In this document: positions 1 through 9,993 of the stretch, piece by piece
Layout: each line of letters starts with the position of its first letter
Numbering within the stretch: position 1 is the first letter of the stretch
Source: Hypsibius dujardini
Taxonomy: Eukaryota; Tardigrada; Eutardigrada; Parachela; Hypsibiidae
Assembly: GCA_001579985.1 (NCBI GenBank)
Contig: LRSR01012756.1
Coordinates: 1 to 38,650, forward strand
Length of the DNA stretch: 38,650 nt
Direction: 5' to 3'
Position numbers and translations under genes: made by a program
Notes under the pieces: generated by a model
Told to the model about the DNA's origin: nothing
Seen by the model: the letters and a program-made list of their open reading frames with translations, nothing else
The model's database searches: none

Positions 1-1037
1 TGGATAACTGGAACTGGCATTACTGGAACCATGTTTATACACACATGGTCACAATATTGGGTTGCAGAGTTTGAGCCACTCTTGGCTGGAGCTTGACACT
101 GATTTCTCCTCCATCTTTGATTTGATGCCCGGCCCAGCGGAAAAAATAGGCATGACTGCCGTCCCGAAAATTCAATCAATCAATCACAACAAAAAACCGC
201 AAAAATAAGCAACTTCAATCAATCGATCAATTGAGTAAAAGCTGCATGGTCAGCTGTGGTCAAGAGCTCGTGCGCGCGGTGACTCAGTTCGGCTCGAACT
301 CAGATCACCCTTTTTGGCTTAAAGTCTGCCACCCTGAATTGTGGCTTTGTTTATTAGTACTGTAGATGCGTCAACGAAGATTTTTTCCTAATTTCAGGAA
401 CGATTACACGCATGTGCATTATTTAGTTTCCTATTAACTAGGTTCCTGAGGGATCGTATCTACTGTATGTCAAGAGCTTCCGTTCATGAGAACTAAACTG
501 ACTGGAACAATTAACTAGCCGTGACTGACTGATGTATGTCATGATTAGCTGCGTGATAGCGCGAGTGTCTGTAGTAGTACACTGTAGCAGACTTACAGCG
601 CGGCGAACCAATAAAATGTGAGGAGCACAAAAGCGAAGATACGAATGCATTCACTCACCGACTCATACCGTTGTAGTTCAGTCATTTTCTTTTGTCAAGG
701 GAATCCCCCATTCACATGCTGGCCTTGAACACAATTCTTTTCATGAACTCGGCGCCATCATTATCTCCACATTGCGGGGTTATTAGCACCATCGTTTAAG
801 AAATTAAGACGCCCACGAACTGAACTGACTTGGAACAGTCGTTTTTCTCACTGGCCAAGCAACTACGAACTGAGCTTAATCCGTTGATATTGTACGCATA
901 GGCTGACGTACGAAAGAGCGTTATGGTCATCGGAACACATCCACCACTGGCAGAGTGGTAATACAACCTTGTCGCTTTTTTTATTTTTATTTCTACGTCT
1001 GTGCTTGCACAGAATCTAGTCAAATTGACTGCTGAAA
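1..1037. other. no gene recognised (left edge)
   Basis: Only short, overlapping open frames on both strands are seen, with no family resemblance and no convincing splice-site series. Short TCAATCAATC-type tracts occur near 172-190 and 216-232. This stretch probably contains the promoter and 5' UTR of the gene starting at 1038. Confidence 0.5.
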
Positions 1038-4000
1038 ATGTTCCTGCGAAAACTGTTGTATTTGCTAAGCGGTTTACCTACTATCTTTGCTACACTCCGT
1101 TATGATGGAATGTACTTACCGTATGGCTCGGTAAGTAATAAGAGCAAGCCGCGTATATATCCCAAATGGGAACTCCTGATTCATGGTGAATGGTCAGGGT
1201 AGATGGTAAGATGGACCAAAAAATAGCCTAACGTAAGCCTAGAATACCAATGGATCAGGTAAGCACTGTCAACCCGAAAGGAAGCTCCACGAAGCCGTGA
1301 GAGATGGGCGAACTGGGTGTTGCTGAAAGCGGCCTTAGAGACTATCAGACGGACAGGGAGAAAGGTTCGAGTGACTTCAAATCTGCACGAATGACATGTC
1401 CACTAGAGATATCTGTGCGCCTATGCACCTGCGCAGCTGTGCACCTGCGCACCTGTGCAGCTGTGCACCTGCGCACCTGCTGCTGTAACATGCACAAATA
1501 GCGCATACTTCTTGTCCCATTCAGACACCGTTTGGCTGTCACGTCTTCCGCGACAGCTTCAACCTACCCGGTCCGCTGAAATTCCAGTGTACCCACGTAA
1601 AAAAGCATTATTCATGCAATATAAATCCCGGTCGATTTCAGGGAGATACCATTGTGAGTCTCTTTCACGCTCACGGCGGGTCAAGGTCACACGGGCGCAA
1701 GTGGATGGCTGAGTGCCTCGACGGTAAGGATCATGTATAACAGTAGGGCTTATGCCACTTACAATTATGCAGTAACAGATCCGATTTGATAATTACTATC
1801 ATTACAGGTGAGGCAATGACTGGGATTCAGTAAGTCGCTTGAGCAGGCTTGTTTTTTACTTTTTTCTTACCTGCTCTATTCGGCGCTTCCAGAGATGGCG
1901 TGGATGATTTCGAGGTATGTTAAAATATTGTCTTAATATAATGCGAGCGCTAAATGTGTGTTCCGGGACTGATTCAGAGACTGACATTTATGTCGTGCCG
2001 TTTTATGTTCCCCCATAAACCCGCGTCACAAGGGGTCTATCCGTTCTACCCGAGGTCAGAGGATCACTGTTGATCTCGGCTCATCATTTGACGCAAAATA
2101 AAATGATTATTAACTGCAGATCACTTCTGTTCCAGGTGTCATGTGAGGGATTTCAAAACGCAGTTCTTTTGCTTCGATGCCCAAAATGCTTCCGCCACGC
2201 TGAACACATTCATGACTGGTGAGTTTCCCAGGCGGTCGCGGTGGGGAACTGTTCCAGCGGTGGAAGAGTCTCACATACGAGTTTTCATTATACAATCCTC
2301 GTAATACGTATAATGCAAACCCTTTTACAGGTTTGTGGGATAGTGATTTCAACTTTTTCGTACATCGGTCGTTGTTGCCTTCGGTCGACCCTTTCACCGG
2401 GGATTCCTTGCAGGTACTGTAATATATACCGCACATTTGGCTAAAAGTTGGCTAAACCCGACAGAATTTGGACGAAAGTGTGTGCAACTGTGGCGGAGCT
2501 ACCTCTTCCGCCCACGCCCATTCCAGCGCGCCCACTCATAGACTGGGCGCATGGGCTTGGGTGTGGGCTGAAGAAGTAATTCCCCCACAGCTGTATGCTC
2601 GGCTGTTTTAGCCTTACAAATGCTGCCAAACTCCCAACGGATACTACATCGATTACGTGTCCTGCTACTACAGGTAATTTAAAGACAAAACTTGCGTGCG
2701 AAGCCTTCTTTGCCGTAGAGCTCACTTGGCACCCACATGTGACCACAAGATAGTGTTAACCAAGTTAAAACCAACTTTTTACTGGGTGCCAGCAAATTAG
2801 GGTGATCAAAGTCTGAGCCAATTTTGGCCACAGCGTGCCACTGCTTTTCTCACTGCTTGATTTCTTGCTTAAATGTCCAGCCAAAAAACGACTACAAATT
2901 CAACAAGCGGACTTCTGATAAAAAAAACTGTAGTAAAAGAAATTTAGTTTCACCTGGAAGATAGCAATAAAAAAATTAAGAGATCACACAAATTTCTATC
3001 GAGAATATCTTAATTATCAATGATGAATTCGAGCACCGTTTTTTTTATTACCGCCCACAGACATAAAGGCTCGCATTGTCTTGCTGGAATATTCTTTTTT
3101 ACCGTTAGCTTCCAAGTGAAATCAAGTTTTTTTTACTAGTTTTTTATTAAAAGTCCCCTTGTTGAATTTTGTTTCCCTTTTTTGGCTGGAGACTAAAAGT
3201 AATCAAGAAATCAAACGATGATAAAAGCAGTGGAATGCTGTTGGCCAAAAATGGCTCAAACTTTAACCAACCTAATTTGCTAGCACATAGTAAAGCATTG
3301 ATTTTAAGTTGGTTGGTCTTGTGACCACGTGTGTAGCCTGTCATTCCCAAATTTGCGTCATTCAGCGGGGACTCGACGAAATTTCTTTGCAGATCAACGC
3401 ACGATGTCTTTTTCGAGTACTTTGATTCCACCTTTCACATACTGGTCCAATGCGGGTACGTAGAGTAATGAGAACGTCGCATTTTGTCCTTGATGTGGTA
3501 CTCAACTTAACCGACGTTAGTTGTCTGTCCCAATGTACAGAACTGGTTTTGTCATGACCGGAATTTCCAAGAAACAAAATCCCTACACCAAAGAGGTGAG
3601 TTACAGCTGCGTGTCGTTACAGTTGCAGCTGCGTTAGTTTGCCATTAAATCAAGGTGTCAAGGTGTCCTCGATGACAGTGTGTCCCATCTTTGCAGGTAC
3701 ACGTCGACTGGATCCAGTGTTGCCGGGTAAAGATATATATCCCTACCACGCCGTCGTTAATGCGAGACGTTTGACTATTGCAATGACAATATTCGATCGT
3801 CCTCCGTATAGGTGGGATACGGTCCGCCGGCTGCTCAATCCCCACCGGTGTATAACGGACAGCTCGGTCTCTCCATAACCGCAGGGAACACCCAGCCGGT
3901 CACGGTACCGTCCGCATACACCTCGCAGTACCGCAAGTTTGACGAGGAGGAAGATTCGTCGGCATGCAGCTCCCAGTCCAACAACACGGACTCGAGGTCG

Positions 4001-4135
4001 GCCTTCACGGGCTGCAGAGCGACCGGCTGGGATTTCCGCTATAAGAAGCGGCCGATCCCCAAGCCGAATCTATCAAACACTCGCTCTCAACCGTTGCTCG
4101 GGGGATTCCACCCCGGCAAAATCGCGTCACGTTAA
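1038..4135 (+). CDS. secreted Cys/aromatic-rich protein, tandem paralogue A (unknown family)
   Basis: I do not recognise the family. Twelve exons join in phase: 1038-1130, 1642-1723, 1808-1829, 1893-1914, 1978-2054, 2136-2218, 2331-2413, 2612-2673, 3393-3455, 3541-3595, 3697-3726, 3812-4135, giving about 331 residues. The first exon encodes a hydrophobic leader (MFLRKLLYLLSGLPTIFA) that looks like a signal peptide, so the product is probably secreted. The body contains motifs shared with the copy at 5856-8824: FHAHGGS, FFCFDAQNAS, LNTF, GLWDSDF, PYKCCQTP, DYVSCYY, TGFVMTGISKKQNP and DWIQCCR. The tail is polar and Pro-rich, with WDFRYKK and QPLLGGFHP. The reading is supported by matching intron positions and phases in the paralogue. 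Several introns carry inserted palindromes. The start is the only in-frame ATG before the leader. Confidence 0.8.
1424..1483. repeat. short GC-rich tandem repeat in intron 1 of paralogue A
   Basis: Repeated TGCACCTGCGCA and CCTGTGCAGC units of about 12 bp are seen. The run is internally palindromic (TGCGCA, GTGCAC), so it can fold. No coding role is seen. Confidence 0.75.
2483..2595. mobile_element. short palindromic MITE, family C copy 1 (intron 7 of paralogue A)
   Basis: The two halves are inverted copies: the left arm contains CCCACGCCCATTCCAGCG and the right arm GGGCGCATGGGCTTGGG. The ends resemble TACAGCTGTGG, and the right end is followed by TA. A second copy lies at 38411-38536. The right end stops about 16 bp before the 3' splice site of exon 8 (exon starts at 2612). 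There is no coding capacity, so it is a non-autonomous DNA-transposon remnant. Confidence 0.75.
2730..3335. mobile_element. 606-bp foldback element, long relative of family A (intron 8 of paralogue A)
   Basis: Two arms of about 300 bp are inverted copies. For example, GCAAATTAGGGTGATCAAAG near 2793 pairs with the region near 3264-3286, and the GTGACCACAAGATAG end pairs with CTTGTGACCACGTG near 3315-3330. The outer 30 bp (CACGTGG, CACAAGATAG, TTAACC) match the termini of the 15471-16013 element and the short family A copies. The arms are clearly diverged from each other. No transposase is seen. The element fills most of the 719-bp intron. Confidence 0.75.
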
Positions 4136-5187
4136 TTAAGGCGTTATGTTTTGTTGACATTTTTTGAAATAAAATAGTGCTGAACAATTGCAAAATGTTG
4201 ATGCTCGATAAATTACGGCAGTGTCTACGGCATAATAGCAGTGCGCGATCAGGTCAAGGCCAAATACTATAATATAATATAGTATATAATAGTCCGTGAT
4301 GAGTGGCTGTGACACTTGCCTGAAAATTGATGTGGATCCGTAACATATCATTAGATTTTAGACGACATAATGTTTAGCAGACGAAAGATCGTTGGTGATG
4401 CCATTGCGAATTCAATGCCAGTTTGGTAGAATTGGTTACACTTTCGGTCTTCACACCACCCATTATTGCTCCACTTGGCCGTTGTGCTCTAGCACTCGCT
4501 TAATCGCCACTTGGTCCATGACGCACTTATTTATTTGGGATCATAATGTTTCTCCATGACCCAAAATTAATACAGTATTAAACGCAAATTAATTTGGAAC
4601 TCTATCGTACTATCGGTATTCATGGCAGAGGTCAACAGTGGCGGATTGACCGCGGTCCACAATTTGTTATTATCTGCCAGAATGCCTTTCTCGTTGAAGA
4701 GTTTCTTCAAGTTGATAATAAAACAGGCGATCCTTTTTACGGTAACGGGTACTTTATCCAGGATGTTAGGATTTTCGGAGACAAATATACGATGTTGTAT
4801 TGTATGTCTAATTTGTAATTTCGCCATGCGGTGATCGCGGCTCTTTCATTGTAGGTCATGGAAGCGACAACCTGTTGATTTTCTACATGCTGAATGTCTA
4901 TTTCTAGATTTGGCTAGACAATAAAGTTTGAATCATCGATACATTGCCCATGTAGCTAACGCTGTCTGACTATGCGTCTTCATAAATATCGGGCAAAATT
5001 ACAATGCAGCCAAGGGCCGCCCATACTAGTCATGATAGCCGCTACGGGTATACAGTGGTGGCTGATCAGTTTTTATTAAAAATTCGGAGTGCTGACCACT
5101 AAAATCATTCGATCCACTTAAGACAAAAGGGAGGACCATCGCGATTTGTCGGCACATATTCCTTTTCAAAGCGTATTCAAAAATTTA
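4136..5187. other. 3' UTR of paralogue A and intergenic DNA
   Basis: An AATAAA poly(A) signal sits at 4168-4173, 33 bp past the stop of paralogue A. Beyond it, 4567-4830 is open in several frames on both strands (about 75-87 codons) with no recognised motif. Nothing else is supported in this stretch. Confidence 0.6.
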
Positions 5188-5649
5188 TCATGGTGATTTA
5201 TGGGTGACCAGCGTCCAGTACTGGGTGATTCCGAGTGGAATTCCGAGTGGTACTGCGGAAATAGTATTGCCACCTCCATTGTCATTGCCACCGCCATTGC
5301 CATTGGCAGTGCCACGTTTTCGAAACACCCGTGGTATCCGTTCGTCATAGTAGCACAAATGTAGTTCTGTGGGGCTCCAAAATGCGTATCTCTGCACCCT
5401 ATTGTACGGAAGCTTGTAATTTTCATACTTTACACTGAAAGATCCTCCACTTTTCTTATAACTTATACGGCATTTGGTTTTGAAAAATGTTCGACCGAAA
5501 AAGAGGTAGTAAAGCCTTCTTTTGTCCCCACTAATTGTCGTGGGAGCTCGCTGAAAAGTCATGTACAATACTGCGGCTTCTTTGTTATATTGACTGATAG
5601 AGCAGGTGCCATTGACTTCCGTAGCAGCCCATAATGATTGTACGTAGTA
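5188..5649 (-). CDS. possible coding exon of unknown gene (open frame, 153 codons)
   Basis: On the minus strand a frame stays open from an AG at 5650-5651 (a possible 3' splice site) to a stop at 5188. The translation is rich in aromatic and basic residues, with motifs such as GTCSISQYN, YYLFFGR, CRISYKK and ELHLCYYDERIP. It ends in a Gly/Asn-rich stretch followed by a short VPLGIPLGI repeat. The style resembles a small extracellular domain, but I cannot match it to a family or connect it to other exons. It lies opposite in orientation to, and just upstream of, paralogue B. It may be a terminal exon, a decayed copy or chance. Confidence 0.3.
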   Translation of the reverse strand, partial: YYVQSLWAATEVNGTCSISQYNKEAAVLYMTFQRAPTTISGDKRRLYYLFFGRTFFKTKCRISYKKSGGSFSVKYENYKLPYNRVQRYAFWSPTELHLCYYDERIPRVFRKRGTANGNGGGNDNGGGNTISAVPLGIPLGITQYWTLVTHKSP

Positions 5650-5855
5650 CTAGCAGCCCAAAATGATTGTACGCATACGGTTCTTAATAGATCACACCGC
5701 TTTTGGCTAAGCAGTGAGTTGGCGAATATACTGCATGTGTTCCCGAAGGATTGATGATTACGACAAGACTAAGTGGCCTTGTGGGGACTTCCGACATGAC
5801 TTGAAAAGGGCTCCTCGCATTTCCGTCGTATGAGACAGCGTGATCGTGAAACGTG

Positions 5856-8824
5856 ATGAACTGGACGTTATGTTTTATGGTGGCACTGCCCATCGTACTG
5901 GCCACCTTGCGTTATGACGGCATCTATCTCATGTACGGATCGGTAAGTGGTTCCTATTTTTCGCCTATATATTTCTGGTTTGATTTCTGTGTTAATAACT
6001 CAAAAAAGCACAACCCCGACTGACAAAAGTGATACGAGTACGATGCGAGTGCATAACGCCGCTAAAATGTTCAACGCTTTCTGTGTAGGGTGATACGATC
6101 ATCAGTGTGTTCCATGCTCACGGAGGATCCAAGTCGCACGCACGGAAGTGGGTTATGGAATGCATGGACGGTCAGTACTCGCACTTTTATTGAGCTTAAT
6201 TAGTTTGGTAAAATATTTTTTTTAACAATGAACTTGCTTGTTGCAGGGGAAGCAATGACTGGCATTCAGTAAGTGCTGTCATAATTGCAAAACATGAAAT
6301 GTTTCCCACAGTTGCTGTATTGACCACTAACACTTTGGTTGATATACTTAGGGATGGGATCGACGATTTCGAGGTAAAAGTATTAAGGCGGCATTTTACA
6401 CGCAGTGCTCGCGTAATCACTGACTTACAGCAATTCCTTTGACTGATTCAGAAACTTACAGCCGTGTCTTGTCGCTTCACCTTCCCGCACAAACCCGCTG
6501 CGCAGGGAATATATCCCTATTACCCAAGGTAAGATCTTTGCCCCGCTGATCCCGATATGTTCAACAACGAACTAATTGTACAGTTTTTTGTACTACTGTA
6601 CTGCCGCGATTAAACCGGTCAGTTGAACCACGCCTCCGTCACACGCGCATGTGTTGAGTGAGCTCACACACTCACACACTCACACTCACACTCACACACA
6701 GGTCGAATGCGCTGCCCGGGTGTAAAAAGTGACCGGTTTAATCGCGGCAGTACAGTACTGTACAGTTTGTTGTCCGGGACTGTGCGACTACATGTACTTA
6801 ATTATCAGAATTAACCTTCATAATTCGGTAGTTGTATGTTGAAGGTGTCATGTTCGCGACTACACGACTCAGTTCTTCTGCTTCGACGCGCAGAACGCAT
6901 CGGTCACGTTGAACACATTCATCACCGGTATGATACTGCACAGTCGGTACACGTGTTTTTTTAATTAATGGCAAAAAAATGAGCTTGAACTAACAAGGGC
7001 TCAATTAGATGTCCAATTCAAATCGCTCCAAAAATCTTTTTTTTCGACTATTAACTCGTCAATTATGATGTTAGAAAATATGACTCGCGGCAGTGGGGCC
7101 CCTGTTTAAGTGGGAAAAACTTGGGGTAGAACCCAATTGCAGCACAACATCGCTCACGGTTCCTTGATTGTTTGATCAACGGATTCAAATTTTGAGTTCT
7201 TCTTTGTAAACGCGAATAATTTTTCCTCCTCTCGCACCCAGTTGAAATAACTTGATTCACATCAGCGGAATATTTTTGAATGTACCGGGGCAAGGTGCGG
7301 AGCTATGAATAATTATTGTGGGTCGAGCTTGACCGAAAACTAAGGATTTCCAACTTTGTATCCGATGTTATAATTTGTAAAATTATTCGCGTTTGCAACG
7401 ACAGAACTCGAAATTAGAATCCGTTGATCAATCAATCAAATGACCGTGAGCGATATTGAGCTGCACTTGGGTTCTCCCCGAATTTTTTCCCACTGAACAG
7501 AGGCCGCACTGCCGTGAGTCATATTTTCTAAAATTATAGTGGGGGAGGATGTATGCCAAAAAAAGTTCAGGCGCAATCTGAATTTGACTGAGGTAATTCA
7601 CGCCTTGTAAGCAGAGGCTTTCCACCAACAGCCTCAGGAAAAATTCCGCCATAGGAAGACCATACAGCAACTCACAGAAAACACAATGTCATTGCAGGCT
7701 TATGGGATTCTGACTTCCAGTTCTACGTTTTTAGAACTCTCTCGGGTTCCACTGACCCTTTCATGGGCGACGCCACTCAGGTGATCGAAATTCCCTTAGA
7801 AGACATATTTATACACCAGTATGATAATATTGCTCTTTCAGCCATACAAGTGTTGTCAGACTCCGGACGGATACTACATTGATTACGTATCCTGCTATTA
7901 CCGGTATATGTCATGAGGAAATGTCTTGGCTCATCCTCGCTCCATCAGGGGTTTTGAACCCTCAACTACCAGTAACTATGAAAAAGAGGCTGATTTTTCT
8001 TGTCTGCAGATCCACCCATGACATCTACTTCGAGTACTACGATTCGCAATTTCATTTGTTGGTACAGTGCGGGTAAGCTAAGGAGAACCCCGGGCAGGGT
8101 ACCCCGGACAAGGTACCCCGGGAAAGGTACCCCGGGAAAGGTACCCCGGGCAGGGTACCCTAGGCAAGGTACCCCTGGCAGGGTACCCCGGGCAAGGTAC
8201 CCCGGGCAGGGTACCCCGAACAGGGTACGCATGTTTCATACCGCGTACTTTCCATACACTTTAGCACCGGATTCGTAATGACCGGCATCTCCAAGAAACA
8301 AAACCCATTCACGCGTAAGGTTCATCTCGACAACATGATTGATCCATCATCGATCCCATTTATAAAAAGCAAAAATTTAGGTGATGTCCATTTGGACTGG
8401 ATCCAGTGCTGTCGTGTAGGTGTAGTGCGATTTCTCATGAATTTGTGCTTTTTCTCGGATTCCAACCGTCTATTTACTGCAGGTGGGATATGGTCCGCCG
8501 GCTGCCCAGTCTCCGCCGATCTATAACGGGCTGGCCGGCATTCCGGCATCCTCCGGTTCAGCGGTCCCCGTCACCGTCCCGTCAACGTATATTCGTGGTT
8601 CTCGCTATCGGATGCTGGAGGACGAGTCAGAGAAGGACTGTATTGCCACACCGGGAAACACTACTACGAGATCCCACTGTCCCGTCACAAATTGGGATCT
8701 CCGCTATAAGAAACATCCCATCCCAAACAATTTTCCACTGCAGCCCGGCCAAGGGCAGCCGCTTCTCGGTGGCTTCCATCCTCGAGATTTCGCTTCGTTC
8801 GGTGGGAAACCAGCCTCTAATTGA
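5856..8824 (+). CDS. secreted Cys/aromatic-rich protein, tandem paralogue B (unknown family)
   Basis: Eleven exons join in phase: 5856-5942, 6089-6170, 6247-6268, 6352-6373, 6452-6528, 6845-6927, 7698-7780, 7842-7903, 8010-8072, 8265-8415, 8483-8824, giving about 357 residues. The ATG at 5856 adds a leader (MNWTLCFMVALPIVLA) before TLRYDG, at the same point as in paralogue A. Exons 1-9 otherwise match A in number, phase and, from exon 2, exact length. Conserved motifs include FFCFDAQNAS, PYKCCQTPDGYYIDYVSC and DWIQCCR. Exons 10 and 11 of A correspond to one exon here, with 22 extra in-frame codons at 8320-8385. The tail (WDLRYKK, QPLLGGFHP) is conserved but more diverged. The function is unknown. 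Tandem duplication is the simplest origin. Confidence 0.82.
6599..6752. mobile_element. TA-flanked palindromic MITE (intron 5 of paralogue B)
   Basis: The left end CTGCCGCGATTAAACCGGTC is the exact inverse of GACCGGTTTAATCGCGGCAG at the right end, and both are flanked by TA. The middle carries a CACA/CACT-rich simple repeat (about 6661-6702). There is no coding capacity. Termini plus a TA target suggest a Tc1/mariner-type non-autonomous element. Confidence 0.85.
7011..7593. mobile_element. long foldback element (intron 6 of paralogue B)
   Basis: Inverted arms are seen: AGAAAATATGACTCGCGGCA (7073) pairs with TGCCGTGAGTCATATTTTCT (7512). ATCGCTCACGG near 7150 pairs with CCGTGAGCGAT near 7443. 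AACGCGAATAATTTT near 7210 pairs with AAAATTATTCGCG near 7379. The best-matching arms run about 7066-7225 and 7370-7541, with weaker pairing to 7011 and 7593. No transposase was recognised and the target duplication is unclear. It makes up most of the 770-bp intron. Confidence 0.75.
8086..8228. repeat. 14-bp minisatellite (intron 9 of paralogue B)
   Basis: About nine head-to-tail units of GGTACCCCGGGCAG with single-base variants (CA/AA/AG ends, one CCTAGG). Each unit joins two palindromes, GGTACC and CCCGGG. The array lies between the donor at 8073 and the acceptor at 8264, so it is intronic. Confidence 0.92.
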
Positions 8825-8837
8825 AGAGTCATTATGC

Positions 8838-8957
8838 GACATATACAGTACGCTAGCGACATGTACAGTACGCTAGCGACATGTACAGTGCGCTTGTGAC
8901 ATGTGCAGTGCGCTAGTGACATATACAGTACGCTAGCGACATGTACAGTACGCTATA
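8838..8957. repeat. 20-bp tandem repeat in the 3' UTR of paralogue B
   Basis: Six copies of GACATGTACAGTACGCTAGC with a few substitutions begin 13 bp after the stop codon of paralogue B and end before the poly(A) signal at 9004-9009. They should therefore be transcribed in the mRNA. Confidence 0.9.
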
Positions 8958-9003
8958 GCGTAACGCCCTCGTGGTGTCCATTACTGCCTTCTTGGTCTCT
9001 ACA

Positions 9004-9009
9004 AATAAA
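9004..9009 (+). terminator. poly(A) signal of paralogue B
   Basis: AATAAA lies 180 bp after the stop codon, downstream of the 20-bp repeat array. It is the first canonical hexamer after the gene. Confidence 0.6.
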
Positions 9010-9820
9010 GAGAAAATGGCAAAAAGTTTCTTTCCGCGACCCGGAGAGCCGGGTTGGATTACACTAGGCTGAGAGAGAATCTTTTTAGGTTTTCTCTAGT
9101 CTACTTTGATAAAATTGTCCGAAGCGCCTGAGGGCAGTCCAACGGGTGAACCAGGAAACGAATGACCCAACATACATACGGTATACTTTGGTATATGTAG
9201 GTTCGCCATCCATCTGCCACTTATTGTGTCGTCAATGGTCGCTGAAGATGATCAAACTCAAAGGTTTTGGAATGTTGAGCCCAGGGATGGCTCAATTAGA
9301 CTCCTTTTAAGTTGACGTTAGTTATAGTTTGATGACATACCTTGAGGATCGCCCTATTCGCCTGGGCCATCATCTTCGCCAGCGTGGTCCTCCTCACGTG
9401 CTACTGTAATATCGCCCTCCATGTCATGGACAGTCGGTATATCAGGTCTCTTCAAGGCGGAGGAGATGATCATGGTCATGGGAATAACATGGACGGCTTT
9501 CTCCTTCCAAATCAAGTACGACTTCCTGCTGGTCAGACTGCTGGTCAGACTGATTCGCCTCATTTTTGTTTCATCGCCAATGCTCTTTTGAAGGCCCCAA
9601 GTAGGACGGCTCAACAAAAAAGAAGTAGATCTTTTGGATTGCTTAAAAATTGTCGCGTAGGTTAAGATAACTTTCGGCAAATTTCCCTGTTTCCCAATCT
9701 CTGCAGATGATGTTCGGCGGATGATGTGATATGACCGTGAAGCAATGTTTTACCTGAACAAAGCCAGAGAGTCTGTGACGAACCTTCGCAAACACTGCGG
9801 AGCAGCTTGTTCTGCACATC
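9010..9820. other. intergenic, no supported gene
   Basis: One frame at about 9342-9530 (+) encodes a hydrophobic stretch (ALFAWAIIFASVVLLTCYC), and the opposite strand has a donor-like CTCAAG/GTATGT at the same place. Neither can be joined to other exons, so no gene is called. A small direct duplication (CTGGTCAGA) lies near 9530-9550. Confidence 0.4.
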
Positions 9821-9993
9821 TACATAAGCGACAGAAATTAACCTAATGAAGGGTCCCCGAAACGGGCAAAAGGGGCGAGGCAGGGGTAATACTTGAATAG
9901 TCAACCAATCAACCAGGGGAGTTCCACCCCTACCTCGCCCCTTTTGCCCATTTCCGGGACCCTCCGTTAAATTAAATTCTGTCACTTACTGTA
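9821..9993. mobile_element. TA-flanked palindromic MITE, family B copy 1
   Basis: The left arm reads TACATAAGCGACAG then GGGTCCCCGAAACGGGCAAA. The right arm is the inverse, with CCCCTTTTGCCCATTTCCGG then CTGTCACTTACTGTA. Both ends abut TA. The arms share AGGGTCC and GGGCAAAAGGGGC with the copies at 12083 and 36916. It is non-coding. Confidence 0.85.

Noticed and set aside
4567-4830. Overlapping open frames on both strands (75-87 codons)
   Set aside because: No family motif, no convincing splice partner, and all frames are open mainly because the DNA happens to lack stops. Not called.
9342-9680. Open frames on both strands, one with a membrane-like helix
   Set aside because: Strong donor-like sites exist on the minus strand, but every frame through them is interrupted or unsupported. 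No neighbouring exon could be joined.
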